A stretch of DNA of 64,000 nt from positions 62,001 through 126,000 of the forward strand of contig NZ_AUCN01000018.1 of assembly GCF_000429785.1 (NCBI RefSeq), read 5' to 3'. The DNA comes from Chitinibacter tainanensis DSM 15459. GTDB taxonomy: Bacteria > Pseudomonadota > Gammaproteobacteria > Burkholderiales > Chitinibacteraceae. Positions 35,658-47,300 of this stretch are shown piece by piece. The position numbers were made by a program, and so were the translations under genes. The notes beneath the pieces were generated by a model. It had not been told where the DNA came from. It was given only the letters and a program-made list of their open reading frames with translations, and did not search any database. How positions within the stretch are numbered: the stretch's first letter is position 1; the number at the start of each line of letters is the position of its first letter.

Positions 35658-36968
35658 TTAGTGGAACAGGGCGAACTTCACCACCCACAATGCAGCAATA
35701 ATCACCACCGCCAGGCTCAAATCTTTAAAGCGGCCGGCCAATGCTTTGATGGCCACATAGCTAATAAAGCCAAATGCAATACCATCGGCAATCGAGAACG
35801 TGAAAGGCATCGCCAGTGCCGTCATGACCGCCGGCGCAGATTCAGTCAGATCATCCCAATTGATTTCCGCTAGGCCACGACTCATCAGCACCGCTACGTA
35901 GCACAGCGCAGGCGCAGTCGCATACGCTGGCACCGACGCCGCCAGTGGCGACAGGAACAGCGCCAGCATAAACAGCACGGCCACTACAACGGCAGTCAGA
36001 CCAGTGCGACCACCTACCGCCGTACCCGCGGCAGATTCGATATAGGCCGTGGTCGAAGAAGTACCCAAAGCGGCACCCGCAGTGATGGCTACCGAATCAG
36101 CCAACAGCGCTTTTTTCAGGCGCGGCAATTTGCCATCTTTATCCAGCAAGCCGGCGCGGTGCGATACGCCAACCAGCGTACCGGTAGTATCAAACAGATC
36201 AACAAAGAAGAAGACAAAAATCACCCCCAGCAGCGCGCCATTAAAGATGCCCGCCGGCGTCATCAAGGCACTAAAGTCCATCTGCATAAAGGTAGGGGCC
36301 AGCGATGGAATTGGGGCGAACACGCCTTTGAACTCTTGCAAGCCCATGGCAATAGCCAGTACGGTAACCGCCAGCACACCAATGATGATCGAGCCTGGTA
36401 CACGGCGATATTCCAGCGCCACAATCAGGAAGAAACCCAAGATCGCGAGCAGCACTTTTGGATCAGCCAGGTTGCCCAGCGTAACCAAAGTGGCCGGATG
36501 ATCCACCACCACACCGGCGTTCTTCAGCGCGATGATGGCGAGAAACATACCCACACCGGCCGAAATCGCCAGCTTGAGCGAATGCGGAATTGCATTGACC
36601 AGCGCTTCCCGCACTTTAAACAAACTCACCACGAGGAAGATCAGGCCAGACACAAACACGGCACCCAGCGCGGTTTGCCAGCTCATGCCCATGCCTTTTA
36701 CCACGGTAAAGGTAAAATAGGCATTCAGACCCATGCCTGGCGCCAAAGCGATAGGATAATTGGCCACCAGACCCATGATCGCCGTACCCAGCGCTGCCGC
36801 CAAACACGTGGCGACGAACACCGCATTAAAGTCCATCCCGGTAATCGACAAGATCGCCGGATTAACAAATACGATGTAGGCCATGGTCAGGAATGTCGTA
36901 AACCCGGCAATCACCTCGGTCTTAACACTCGTCCCATGCTCTTTGAGCTTAAAAAAAGCATCCAGCAT
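35658..36968 (-). CDS. NCS2-family purine permease (AzgA-like)
   Basis: About 436 residues with 12-14 hydrophobic segments. It begins MLDAFFKLKEHGTSVKTEVI and shows GFTTFLTMAYIVFVNPAILS, ALAPGMGLNAYFT and the middle DLFDTTGTLVGV motif of AzgA/YicO-type proton-coupled adenine/guanine/hypoxanthine transporters. Its place directly upstream of apt and hpt supports purine uptake. The frame opens at 37010, but the ATG at 36968 has a clear GGGGAAGAG site. Confidence 0.92.
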   Translation of the reverse strand: MLDAFFKLKEHGTSVKTEVIAGFTTFLTMAYIVFVNPAILSITGMDFNAVFVATCLAAALGTAIMGLVANYPIALAPGMGLNAYFTFTVVKGMGMSWQTALGAVFVSGLIFLVVSLFKVREALVNAIPHSLKLAISAGVGMFLAIIALKNAGVVVDHPATLVTLGNLADPKVLLAILGFFLIVALEYRRVPGSIIIGVLAVTVLAIAMGLQEFKGVFAPIPSLAPTFMQMDFSALMTPAGIFNGALLGVIFVFFFVDLFDTTGTLVGVSHRAGLLDKDGKLPRLKKALLADSVAITAGAALGTSSTTAYIESAAGTAVGGRTGLTAVVVAVLFMLALFLSPLAASVPAYATAPALCYVAVLMSRGLAEINWDDLTESAPAVMTALAMPFTFSIADGIAFGFISYVAIKALAGRFKDLSLAVVIIAALWVVKFALFH

Positions 36969-37026
36969 GACTCTTCCCCAAACTAAGTTGATGTTATCGT
37001 GCATACGCACGTTGCTTTAAATACAA

Positions 37027-37066
37027 ATACGAGCCGGCAGGTGCAACCACACCTGCCGGCTCGTAT
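37027..37066 (-). terminator. Long perfect hairpin after the GDT1-type gene
   Basis: A 17-bp perfect inverted repeat (ATACGAGCCGGCAGGTG and its complement) with a 6-nt loop follows the Mn-exporter stop on the minus strand; the next bases are TTGTATTT, a loose T-rich tail. It probably ends that transcript before the permease promoter. Confidence 0.7.
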
Positions 37067-37090
37067 CGGCATCTCACTGCAAACCGGGCT

Positions 37091-37660
37091 TTACTGCCCG
37101 AAACCGACCAGTGCCAACACACCAATCAGCGCAAAAATCGCGGCGGCCACAAAGCGCACCATACGCAGCACATGCATGCGCTTGGCAATCCAATCGCCCA
37201 GATACACGGCGGGCACATTGGCCAGCATCATGCCGATGGTAGTGCCAAACACCACCTGCCACAGCGGCTGATATTTTACGGCCAGCGCCACGGTAGCAAT
37301 TTGCGTTTTATCACCCATTTCGGCCAAAAAGAAGGCCACACAGGTTGCCAAGAAGGCGCCATACGGTTTCACCGTTGCCTCCTCTTCATCCATTTCGTCC
37401 GGGATAAGTGCCCAGGCAGCAATCGCCAAAAAGCCGATCCCAACGACCCAGCGTAGCACATCCGCCGAAATGAGCCCGGCCACCTGCTGTCCGATCCACC
37501 CCGCCGCAAAGTGATTCAGCACGGTAGCAACAAAAATGCCCGCAACAATCGGTAGCGGGCGTCGGAATTTGGCCGCCAGAATCAAGGACAGCAGCTGGGT
37601 TTTATCGCCCATCTCTGCAATCGCTACGACTCCAGTCGAAATTAACAAAGCATCAAACAT
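37091..37660 (-). CDS. TMEM165/GDT1-family membrane protein, probable Mn2+ exporter
   Basis: About 189 residues with six TM helices in two homologous halves, each carrying the family motif E-x-G-D-(K/R)-(T/S): AEMGDKTQLLSL near residue 18 and AEMGDKTQIATVAL near 112, joined by an acidic linker (DEMDEEE). Bacterial members export manganese. A yybP-ykoY riboswitch precedes it, which supports this role. Three ATGs stand in a row after GGAG; the third (37660) has the best spacing. A long upstream open frame runs through the riboswitch and is not believed. Confidence 0.9.
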   Translation of the reverse strand: MFDALLISTGVVAIAEMGDKTQLLSLILAAKFRRPLPIVAGIFVATVLNHFAAGWIGQQVAGLISADVLRWVVGIGFLAIAAWALIPDEMDEEEATVKPYGAFLATCVAFFLAEMGDKTQIATVALAVKYQPLWQVVFGTTIGMMLANVPAVYLGDWIAKRMHVLRMVRFVAAAIFALIGVLALVGFGQ

Positions 37661-37687
37661 CATCATCTCCAGGGCAGGCGTAAGACA

Positions 37688-37850
37688 CGAGGCTAGGCGC
37701 ACGGCCCACCCTCTGAGCATGCGCATAACCTCGGGTCTCATCAGGTGACACTGGGTCACTGCCTGAACCATAAAGCCGCTGGGCTTCAAGTTTGTTGATT
37801 CAGGCTCGGCTCACTGCATCGGCCGACGATTACTCCCCCGAAGGAAGATC
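37688..37850 (-). promoter_or_regulatory. yybP-ykoY (Mn2+) riboswitch
   Basis: The minus-strand leader of the GDT1-type gene carries the conserved parts of this class in order: GGGGGAGTA near the 5' end, GGCCGATGC, a pairing region, then CTGATGAGACCCGAGGTTAT and a GC-rich hairpin ending CCTCG. The class binds Mn2+ and turns on exporter genes. Ends are approximate; the fold was recognised by eye. Confidence 0.85.
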
Positions 37851-37898
37851 GAATTTTAAAGCCTTCGCCGCCCCCTTACAAGTAGGGGTTTGCCGCGA

Positions 37899-38396
37899 TT
37901 AGCTTGGCGTGCGAGCAGCTAGTTGGTGCTGCACATGCGCCAAGACCCCGCGGCAACCGTCCTCCACCAAGTCCAGCACGTGTTCAAAGCCTTCGGCGCC
38001 GCCATAGTAGGGATCGGGCACCTCGTCTTCCTGAAACGCTGCGGCATAGTCCAGAAAGAGCTGGATCTTGCTTTGAAACTCAGCCGGACAACGCTGCCGT
38101 AAAGCCGCAAAATGGCCTTTATCCATCGCCAAGATCAGATCAAAACGACTAAAGTCGCTGCCGGCCACCTGTCGCGCCCGCAAATTGGAAAGATCATAGC
38201 CACGCTTGCGCGCATGCTGCTGCGCTCTGCGGTCCGGCGCCTCACCCACGTGATAATCATACGTGCCGGCCGAATCGACCTCGACCACATCTTGCAGCCC
38301 TTGCGCTGCCACCAGTTGCCGGAGCACGCCATCGGCAGTGGGGCTGCGACAAATATTGCCAGTGCAAACCATCAGCACAGAATAAGCTTGACCCAT
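37899..38396 (-). CDS. Low-molecular-weight protein-tyrosine phosphatase
   Basis: A 165-residue phosphatase with the P-loop VCTGNICRSPTAD (Cys about residue 11, Arg 17) at the N-terminus and the catalytic-acid loop DPYYGG near residue 125. Such enzymes act on phosphotyrosine in capsule regulation or resemble ArsC; no capsule or arsenic genes are nearby, so the target is unknown. The frame has a TTG one codon earlier; the ATG matches the family. A GGGTAT-family repeat abuts the start codon. Confidence 0.93.
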   Translation of the reverse strand: MGQAYSVLMVCTGNICRSPTADGVLRQLVAAQGLQDVVEVDSAGTYDYHVGEAPDRRAQQHARKRGYDLSNLRARQVAGSDFSRFDLILAMDKGHFAALRQRCPAEFQSKIQLFLDYAAAFQEDEVPDPYYGGAEGFEHVLDLVEDGCRGVLAHVQHQLAARTPS

Positions 38397-38460
38397 CAAT
38401 ATACCCCCTAAGTGTATAAGCTTGAAATCAATACAAATAAATAATCATAGAGCAATACCC
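38397..38460. repeat. GGGTAT-family element, arms in direct orientation
   Basis: CAATATACCCCC at the left and GCAATACCC at the right are both in the same orientation, 64 bp end to end, unlike the inverted form elsewhere. It may be a rearranged copy or two half-elements. It touches the phosphatase start codon. Confidence 0.55.
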
Positions 38461-38473
38461 AACGCCACAAATA

Positions 38474-38498
38474 GAAAAGCCGCCCCAAGGCGGCTTTC
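38474..38498 (-). terminator. Terminator after the chemoreceptor gene
   Basis: AAAGCCGCC pairs perfectly with GGCGGCTTT around a 4-nt loop; on the minus strand it is followed by a T-rich stretch. It lies between the chemoreceptor stop and the phosphatase gene. Confidence 0.8.
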
Positions 38499-38579
38499 TT
38501 GCACCCCAAACATGAGCTTAACCAATCTGACCCACACTTGCCTAGCGCCAGATCAAGTCACGCTAATGTCGTACTTTGC

Positions 38580-41120
38580 TTAAAACTCAGCCCAATCTGC
38601 ATCCTCGCTGGCCTGTGGCACGCTGATGGCGGCCGGCTTTTTGCTGGCCAGTTTCACCGGTTTGCTTGCCTTAGCGCTCGTTGTGGTCGGAACCGGTTTG
38701 TGTACCGGCTCCACCGGTTTGCGGCTGAGCAGCATATGCGAAGTGCGATTCAGTTTAAACGAGCCAATCGCCTGCGCCATGGTTTGCGCTTGCTCTTGTA
38801 AGGCCTCGGCGGCCGCCGAAGCTTCTTCCACCAGCGCTGCATTTTGCTGGGTGGTTTCGTCCATCTGAATGACAGCCTGATTGATTTGGGCGATCCCGGC
38901 GCTTTGCTCGACGGATGCGGCCGAGATCTCGCTCATGATGTCGGTGACCCGCTGAATACTCGACTCAATTTCACTCATGGTGCTGCCGGCTTCGGCAACC
39001 AATTTGGCACCATCATCTACTTTGCTAACCGAATCATTGATCAGATGCTTGATCTCTTTAGCCGCCGAAGCTGAGCGCTGCGCCAGATTGCGCACCTCGG
39101 CCGCCACCACGGCAAAGCCTCGGCCTTGCTCACCAGCGCGGGCGGCCTCTACCGCAGCATTCAGCGCCAAGATATTGGTTTGGAATGCGATGCCATCAAT
39201 TACGCTAATGATGTCGACAATTTTACGCGACGATTCGTTAATCGAGCTCATGGTTTCCACCACTCGCCCGACTACTTGCGCGCCTTTGGTGGCAACTTCG
39301 GACGACGAGCGGGCGAGTTTGCTGGCAACTTGCGCATTGTCGGCATTCTGTTTCACCGTGCCGGTAATTTCTTCCATGCTGGACGCGGTTTCTTCCAGGC
39401 TGGCGGCCTGACCTTCGGTACGGCGTGACAAGTCACTATTACCTTGGGCAATTTCACTGGCTGCCGCATTAATGGCCATGCCGGCATCCTGAATCTCACT
39501 CACCAGCTGCTGCAGATTTTCGACCGTGGTATTTACCCCCAGCTTGGTTTCGCCAAACAGTCCCGGATAATCTTTGCTAATGGTCTGGGTTAGATCGCCG
39601 CCCGCCAAGGCATTGGCCACCCGCATGACATCGCGCAGCCCGGTTTCGGTCACAGTAGAGAGCTGATTCAGTAATTCACTCAAGCGGCGGGTATAGCCCT
39701 GTTTTTGCTCAAGGCTAAGCCGCCGGCTAAAGTCGCCCCGCTCGGCGGCGGCTTCGACCACTTGCTCGATTTCTTGCACAATCGCATTGAGCGAGGCCAC
39801 AGTTTGGTTCACGCCAGCTTTGGTCGCCCCAAACATACCCGGATAGTCTTTGGTAATCGTCTGGCTCAGATCCCCCGCCGCCAGTGCGCTGGATACGCGC
39901 AGCACATCGTTAAACCCTACCTCGCAGGTCTCGATCAGCAAGTTCAGATCGGTGATCATCTCGCGGAACATAAACTGATATTGCTCGGCACTAGCCCGCT
40001 GGCTGAAATCGCCTTGTGCACCGGCGGCTGCCAGTTTTTTGATATCGCTGCTGATGCTGAGCAATGCGTTTTTCACTTGATCCAGCGCCGCCGTGATCTT
40101 GGCTTTATCGCCGGGTAGGCGCGCCATATCTTGGCTGAAATCACCGCGTGAATAGGCGGATACAATCTCTACAATTTGCATTTTCACACTGATGTGCGAA
40201 TTCACTAGCTGGTTGATCTCGGTCGCCATTTGCCCGAAACGGCCTTTAAAGGCTTCCGCATTCATTTGCTCCTTAATCCACCCTTTGTCATGCTCGCTGG
40301 CCATACGTGCTTGCTCGGCAATAAAGGCCTGTATCGTTTGCTGCATTTGCTGCATGGCAAACATCACGCTGCGCTGATCACCCGGCTGCAAGTGAATTGG
40401 ATTATCAATTTTACCCTCCGCCACCGCTAAGGCGACGGCCGCAGCATCGCTGGGCTCGCCGCCCAGCTGCGCCATCAAGCGCTTAACGATCTGCCGGGTA
40501 ATCACGAGGCCAAGCACAATGGCGGCCAGGGACAAATACAAAATCTGATTTTTGGCACTTTCGGCCATTTTCTCGGCCGCGGCCCCCTCCGACTTCATTA
40601 AATCTGATTGATAAGTAATGAGCGCATCAATTTTGTCGATGTAATTAAGCTGTGTGGCGCGCATCGAGCCGATCAATAATGCCTTGGCTTCATCGATGCG
40701 TTTTTCTTGATAGAGCTGCATGAATTTTTCTAGCTCTTGCACATATTCACCGCGAGCCAAGGTCACCTCTTTCATCAGCAAGCGGCCTTGCTCACTTTTG
40801 ACGGTGCTATCTAGCTTTTCTAGATTTTCGCTGATCGCTTTACGAGCCTGCGCAATTTGCTCTAGCTGTTTGGATAACTCATTGGGGTCAGTCATCAACA
40901 TTAAATTGCGCGTTGAACGTGCAACAAGGTTCATATTATTGATGATGGCGTTGGCCTGCACCGTTTTCGGATAACGGTCATTAACCATTTTATTCACGCT
41001 TTCATCCAGCAAATCCAGCCGGCTAAAGGCAATCGCGCCGATCACAATCATCAGCAGCAAAATTACGCCAAATCCAAGGCCTAGTTGCGTGCGCACACGC
41101 AGTGTTCGAGACGGTGACAT
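38580..41120 (-). CDS. Methyl-accepting chemotaxis protein with poly-HAMP region
   Basis: An 846-residue chemoreceptor. It has TM1 (about 12-32), a four-helix-bundle periplasmic sensor (about 35-185), TM2 (about 195-212), then HAMP-like repeats before the signalling domain. Two repeats are nearly alike ([20 protein letters not shown] and a second with [20 protein letters not shown]). The signalling tip is [19 protein letters not shown]. The last residues read DWAEF, like the CheR/CheB tethering pentapeptide of high-abundance receptors. GGGGAG precedes the ATG at 41120; the longer open frame lacks a ribosome site. The ligand is unknown. Confidence 0.93.
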   Translation of the reverse strand: MSPSRTLRVRTQLGLGFGVILLLMIVIGAIAFSRLDLLDESVNKMVNDRYPKTVQANAIINNMNLVARSTRNLMLMTDPNELSKQLEQIAQARKAISENLEKLDSTVKSEQGRLLMKEVTLARGEYVQELEKFMQLYQEKRIDEAKALLIGSMRATQLNYIDKIDALITYQSDLMKSEGAAAEKMAESAKNQILYLSLAAIVLGLVITRQIVKRLMAQLGGEPSDAAAVALAVAEGKIDNPIHLQPGDQRSVMFAMQQMQQTIQAFIAEQARMASEHDKGWIKEQMNAEAFKGRFGQMATEINQLVNSHISVKMQIVEIVSAYSRGDFSQDMARLPGDKAKITAALDQVKNALLSISSDIKKLAAAGAQGDFSQRASAEQYQFMFREMITDLNLLIETCEVGFNDVLRVSSALAAGDLSQTITKDYPGMFGATKAGVNQTVASLNAIVQEIEQVVEAAAERGDFSRRLSLEQKQGYTRRLSELLNQLSTVTETGLRDVMRVANALAGGDLTQTISKDYPGLFGETKLGVNTTVENLQQLVSEIQDAGMAINAAASEIAQGNSDLSRRTEGQAASLEETASSMEEITGTVKQNADNAQVASKLARSSSEVATKGAQVVGRVVETMSSINESSRKIVDIISVIDGIAFQTNILALNAAVEAARAGEQGRGFAVVAAEVRNLAQRSASAAKEIKHLINDSVSKVDDGAKLVAEAGSTMSEIESSIQRVTDIMSEISAASVEQSAGIAQINQAVIQMDETTQQNAALVEEASAAAEALQEQAQTMAQAIGSFKLNRTSHMLLSRKPVEPVHKPVPTTTSAKASKPVKLASKKPAAISVPQASEDADWAEF

Positions 41121-41334
41121 GAGTATCTCCCCAAAGCAGCATTCAGCGCAGTCAGGCGGCTGCACGTTTGCATGCTAGACCGCCCTCTTGGGCGCCGCCG
41201 CCAAAAGTTGACATAAATCATGTTTTTAGCTGTCTGATTCCGACATCTGGCAGTTGGGCCACACGCAAGCAATTTGGCATCGTCAGCGAGCATCGCCTAT
41301 CTTTAAGCTGTATTACTAACTCCTGACGAGAATC

Positions 41335-44300
41335 ATGTCAGCCTCCAGCGATCCAATGCTCAACACTGTCAGCGCGGCACCGTTATGCAGCGCGGCCTTG
41401 TTGCGTCTATTGGGGCAAGTTAGCGGCATGGTATATCGCTGTCGCCTTGATTCGGAGCGCACTGTCGATTTTGCAGCTGAAGCTGCGCTACGCCTGACGG
41501 GCTATCCCGCAAGCACGCTATGCCAAGAACTCCCCGGCGGTTGGTTAAGCCTGATTCACCCGGAAGATCGCCCCACTTTTGGGCAACAAAGCCTGGACCG
41601 GCTGCAAACACAGCAAGGCTATCAGCTGGAATATCGCTTGGTGCGCAGCGATGGCGCGACGGTATGGGTGCAAGATCAGGGTTATGGGATTTACGACGAA
41701 GCCGGGCAATTAATTGGTATTGAGGCACTGGTGCTCGATATTGCTGCGCGCAAAGAGCGCGAGCAGCATTTACTGAGTCATCAGCATCATCTGCAAGCGC
41801 TGTACGATCAGTCGCCAGATTTATTACTAACCATCGACTGGCAACAGCAGATCATCCTCGACTGCAATCAGACGCTACTGAATACCCTGGGGTACTATAA
41901 ACACGAAATCATTGGCCAGAATTGGCTGCAGCTCTATACCCCCGAATCTGCCGCCCTATTTACCGAAAGCTGGCAGGCTTTACTCTTAAGCAAGCAGGAA
42001 TTACAAGATGTTGCACTGGATTTACGCAGCAAACAGCAGCGGGTAATCAATGTCTTACTGCATGCGCACTTTGTCACACCAGAACAAGAAACCACGCCAG
42101 TACTGTCAGTCACCTGGCGCGACATCAGCAAACTAAAAAACACCCTGCATGAATTAGCCCGTAGCGAACAACGGCTGGGCGCCCTACTGGAAAGCAGCGC
42201 CGTACCCACCATGATCTGCAGTGGTTTACGCGGCATTAATTATTTAAACCCAGCTTTTATCGAGCTGTTTGGCTATAGCAGTGTGGATTTAATCGACCTC
42301 ACTCAGTGGTGGCAGCAGGCATTTCCAGATCCACACTACCGTACCCACGTTGAGCAGGAATGGAATCAGCGCATCCAGCAGGCACAACAAGGCCAGAGTG
42401 TCTTTAGCCGTTTTGTGGCGCATGTTTGCGCTAAAAATGGTCAATACAAAAGCGTGGCGCTTCATTGCGCGCCGCTCGAAGACGATTGGCAAGATGAAAT
42501 CGTACTGACCTTCACCGATCTGGGCGCGCAGCTGGCACAGCAAAACGAGCTGGTGGAGCGGGAATTACGCTACCGCTCGCTGTTTGATGCCGCGCATTTG
42601 TCGATCTGGCATGAGGATATGTCCGAGCTGGTGGCCATGCTGGACGAATTGCGCTTAAGCGGCATTAGCGATATTGACGCTTACCTGCGCGACAAACCCG
42701 AAGCGATTTACAGCTTACTGAGCGGCATGAAGGTCACCGATGTCAATCCGGCCACGCTGATCTTGTTTGAAACCAGCAAAGAAGCGCTCTTGCAAGGATT
42801 TAGCCAGCTATTTGGTGAAGGCGCACTGGATGTGGCACGGGAGGAAATTCGGGCTTTCTGGCGCAAGGAAGAACGCTTTCGCTCGGAAGTCAATTTAATC
42901 ACCGCTACCGGCAAACCATTTAAGGCGATTCTGGCCTTCCCGATTCCGGCCAACGTAACCACGGCTAAATATGTCCCGGTGACGGTACAAGATTTAAGCA
43001 ACCCGCTGGAGCTAAAAAACGAGCTGGCCCTGCATGCCGAGATTGTCGAAAACCTGCAGCAAGCCGTGCATCTGATTTCCGCCCGTGATGGCCGCGTGGT
43101 GTATGCCAACCCCACCGCTGAAGCGATGTTTGGTTTTGCTGCGGAAGAAATGCTGGGGGTTTCGGTGACCGAGCTCATCGCGAGTGATGAATCCGCCAGC
43201 CCGCATAACAGTCAGCGCCTGCTGCAACTGTTACAAGAACAGGGGCACTGGGAAGGTGAGCTACTGAATCTCCGCAAAGACGGCAGCCAATTCTGGAGCC
43301 GCTTAAGTAGCAGCAGCTTCGAACATATGCACTACGGGCCGGTCTGGGTGAGCGTGCAGCGCGACATCACCGAAGAACGCCATGCCCGTGAAGAACTCGA
43401 TCTGCGCAATCTGCAGCTCAACGCGATTGTTGATATTCAGGGCGACTTTATTAGTAGTCAGAATGAGCGACAAGCCTTTAATCTTATCCTGCTTGAGCTC
43501 CAGCGCTTAAGCCAGAGTGGTTTTACCCTGATCGCCGAAGTCTTGGGCCAAGGCGAACAACGGCAACTTAAAATAAACGCCATCCGCCACCAGCTGTGGG
43601 ATGCCGCCACTGTGGCACTGTTTGAACAAAATATCAGCTCAGGCTGGGAGTTTGACTGCGCGCTCTGCCCGAGTGCAGCCGAGGTAGTGCAAGAGGGGAT
43701 GGCGAAGTTCTTGCCACACATCCCCGCCCTCTTGGGCAAGACCGGAGAGCAGCTGGGGCTGCCGGCTTTAGGGGCGAGCTGGCTCATCCCCATTCATTAT
43801 GGCAATAGGGTCAATGGCCTGGTGATTTTGGGCGACCTGCCCGCCGGCGGCCTGCAGGTATTAGCCACACTGGAACCGCTGCTGCTGACCTACAGCCAGC
43901 TGCTGACGGCGATGCAGAGCAAGCGTGAATTTCGCCGGGCGAACGAGGCCTTGTTTCAACGTGACCAGCTGTGGAAAGCCGCAATCGAAGGCTCCGGGCA
44001 TGGCGTTTGGGATTGGGATTTGCGCAATCAGCAAATGACCTTCACCGAAACCTGGGCCAATCTCTTGGGCCTGCATATTAATGAGCTGGCCAATACCTTT
44101 AGTGAGTGGGAGCAGCGTCTGCATCCAGATGATCGTCGGCAGGCGCTGGAGCAATTAAACGATTACCTGCAAGGACGCAGCCAGGCCTACGCCAGTGAAT
44201 ATCGCCTGCGTGGCAAAGCGGGCCAGTATGTGTGGATTTTGGGGCGCGGCACGATTGTGCAGCGTGATGAGCAAGGCCAGCCACTACGCATGATCGGCAC

Positions 44301-47300
44301 CAGTACTGACATCACCCAGCGTAAAGCCACCGAAGAGCAATTACTGGCGAATCGGGCGCAGTTGGCGGGGATGATTGATGGCGCCATGGATGCCATTGTG
44401 ACCACAGATACCGAATTCAATATTATTTTGTTTAACCGCGCGGCCGAGCAGATGTTTGGCTTTCCAGCGAGCCAGATCTTAGGTTGCCCGATCGAGGCTT
44501 TGATTCCGGTGCGGCACACCCTCACCCACCGCGAATACATGCACCAATTTGCCCGCGAAGGGGACCACACGCGCAAAATGCGCAGCTACAACGTGCGCCA
44601 AGTGCACGGCCGCCGCGCCAATGGCGAAGAATTTCCGGTCGAAGTGTCGATTTCGTATTCGGATAATTACGGCAACCCGATCTACACCGCCATGGTGCGG
44701 GATATCACTGAACGCATCGAGCACGAACACAATATGGTTGAGCTCAATGTCAAGCTCGAAGAGCGAGTGATTGAACGTACGCGTGAGCTCGATGCCGCCC
44801 GCCACCTGGCCGAAAGTGCCAATCGGGCGAAAAGCGCTTTCGTCGCCAATATGAGCCATGAAATCCGCACCCCGCTCAATAGCGTGTTGGGCATGGCGCA
44901 TCTGGCGCTGCAAACCGAACTTAATCCGAAACAACGTGATTATCTGCAAAAAATCACCGCCTCAGGCCAACATTTGCTCGGGCTGATTAATGACATTCTC
45001 GACTTTTCCAAGATCGAGGCTGGCAAGCTGGAAATCGAACATTGCCCGTTTAACCTCGCCGATATGCTGGCGGAAATTCGCGACATTATGGAGCCGCGCG
45101 CCAGCGAAAAACACCTGGCTTTTGATCTCTTTCACGATCAGCTTGAACTGCGCACAGTTGAAGGCGATGCGCTGCGCCTGAAACAGGTATTACTCAATCT
45201 TTTAAGCAATGCCATTAAGTTTACCGAACATGGCCGGGTTAGCCTTTGTCTCGCCAGCGATCCGGCCGAGCCAGAGCGGTTGGAATTTAAAGTCTGCGAT
45301 ACCGGTATCGGTATCCCGCAGCATGCGCAGCAACGCCTGTTTGAGCCCTTTGATCAGGCCGATAGCTCAACCACCCGTAAATATGGGGGCACCGGGCTTG
45401 GGCTGGCGATTAGTCGGCAGCTAGTGGGGCTGATGGGGGGTGAGCTCAAGCTGCGCAGCCAGCTGCATCTGGGCAGTGAATTTAGTTTTGCCATTCGCCT
45501 ACCCATCAGTGCCGAGCAACTCCCCGCAAGCACCACGCATGGCTCTGCACAGCAAACCTTGCCCAAGCTGGCCGGCAAGCGCGTACTCTTGGCGGATGAT
45601 CATCCGTTTAACCAGCAAGTGGGGGCCGATCTACTTAGCCAGGTGGGTATTCAGGTGGTGATTGCCAACGATGGCCGCGAAGCCGTACGCCTCGCCGAGG
45701 CCGAGCTGTTTGATGCGATTTTGCTCGACATCCAGATGCCCGAAATGGATGGCTACACCGCGTGCAAAATCCTGCGCCAGAATCCGCGCTTTAAAGATCT
45801 GCCCATCATCGCAATGACGGCGAACGTCTCGACCGAAGATCGCCAGCTGTGTCGGGAAGCGGGGATGAATGACTTTCTTGGCAAGCCGGTCCAGCCAGAC
45901 AAACTCTACCAGACCCTGATGTATTGGCTGCAAAGCAATACTGTGACTGACCTGCCAAGCTATACCCCTAGCCCCACAGATCGACATCCCTTATTTGATC
46001 CGACCGTTTTAAACGTCATGTTTGGAGCTGACCCGCAGCGGCAGCACAAATATCTGCAGAAATTTGCTGATACGCTGCGCGAGGGCTTGGCGAACCTGGC
46101 TCCAGAGCTGGCCGCCAGCAATCTGCATAAAATCAGCTCCGAATGTCATCGACTGAAATCTGTGGCCCGCACTGTGGGCGCTATGGCCTTGGGCGAACGT
46201 TTGGCCGACCTGGAAACCCACCAAACCACACTGCCGCTGGACGTAATGCGCGAAAAAATCGCTGAATTACAGCGCCTGTTTACGCAAACCTGTGCCCATC
46301 TGCAAACCCAAGGGCTGCTTGCAGCCAGCTGCGAAGCGGAGCCACAGCTGAGTATCCATAATATTGATCCGGAATTGCGGGTCATGCTGCTGGATGACGA
46401 TGTATTTATGCTGGATTTACTGGCCCAGCATCTGCAAGACCTTGGCCTAGTGCACATTACCCGCTGCCTAGATGCCCATGCCGCTCTGGCTCAGTTGGAG
46501 CAAATGGAAACACCAGACTGGATTTTGTGTGATCTGCAAATGCCGGATATGGATGGCATCGCATTTTTGCGCCAACTGGGCCAACAGGCCTTTACCGGCC
46601 AAGTGGCAATTTTGTCGGGACTGGATGACAACGTCCTCAAAGCCACCGAGAAACTCGCTCATTCGTTCCGCCTGAATATCCATGGTGCGCTAAGTAAACC
46701 GATCCGCAAAGAGGATCTGGCGCGCTTGCTCAGTGAATCTGCGCAATTACAGCCCCGGCTGCAGCATGCCGCCGGCTCGCAAACCATGCAGCTTGAGCGC
46801 AGCGAGCTGGAATGGGGGCTGGCGCATGGCGCGATTGAGCTCTTTTATCAGCCTAAAGTCAGTACCCGCACGCATACCGTCGTGGGGGCGGAATGTTTGG
46901 CGCGCTGGCGCCATCCGCAGCGTGGCCTGCTGGGCCCCTATACCTTTGTGCCCGCGCTGGAGCAACATGGCTTGGTGGATGAACTGACCTTTCAAGTCTT
47001 GCGTCTGGCCGTGAGCCAGCTGCGGCAATGGCAAGCCGCCGGCATGCAGATCAAATTATCGGTCAATGTATCGATGGACAATCTACATCGCTTGGAGCTG
47101 CCTGAGCTCTTTTGCCAAGTCTTGGACGACAATGACATCGCCCCGGAATCCATCACGCTGGAAATCACCGAAACCCAGCTCTCGCATGATTATGTATTGA
47201 GCCTCGACATCCTGACCCGGCTGCGGATCAAAGGGTTTGGGCTATCGATTGATGATTTCGGGACAGGGTTTTCCACCATGGAACATTTGATGCAAACCCC

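Noticed and set aside
36159-36986. 275-residue open frame opposite the purine permease
   Set aside because: Antisense shadow; His/Gln/Arg-rich composition typical of reversed membrane-protein codons.
37661-37789. N-terminal extension of the GDT1-type protein
   Set aside because: The open frame runs through the yybP-ykoY riboswitch; GGAG before the ATG cluster at 37660-37666 marks the real start.
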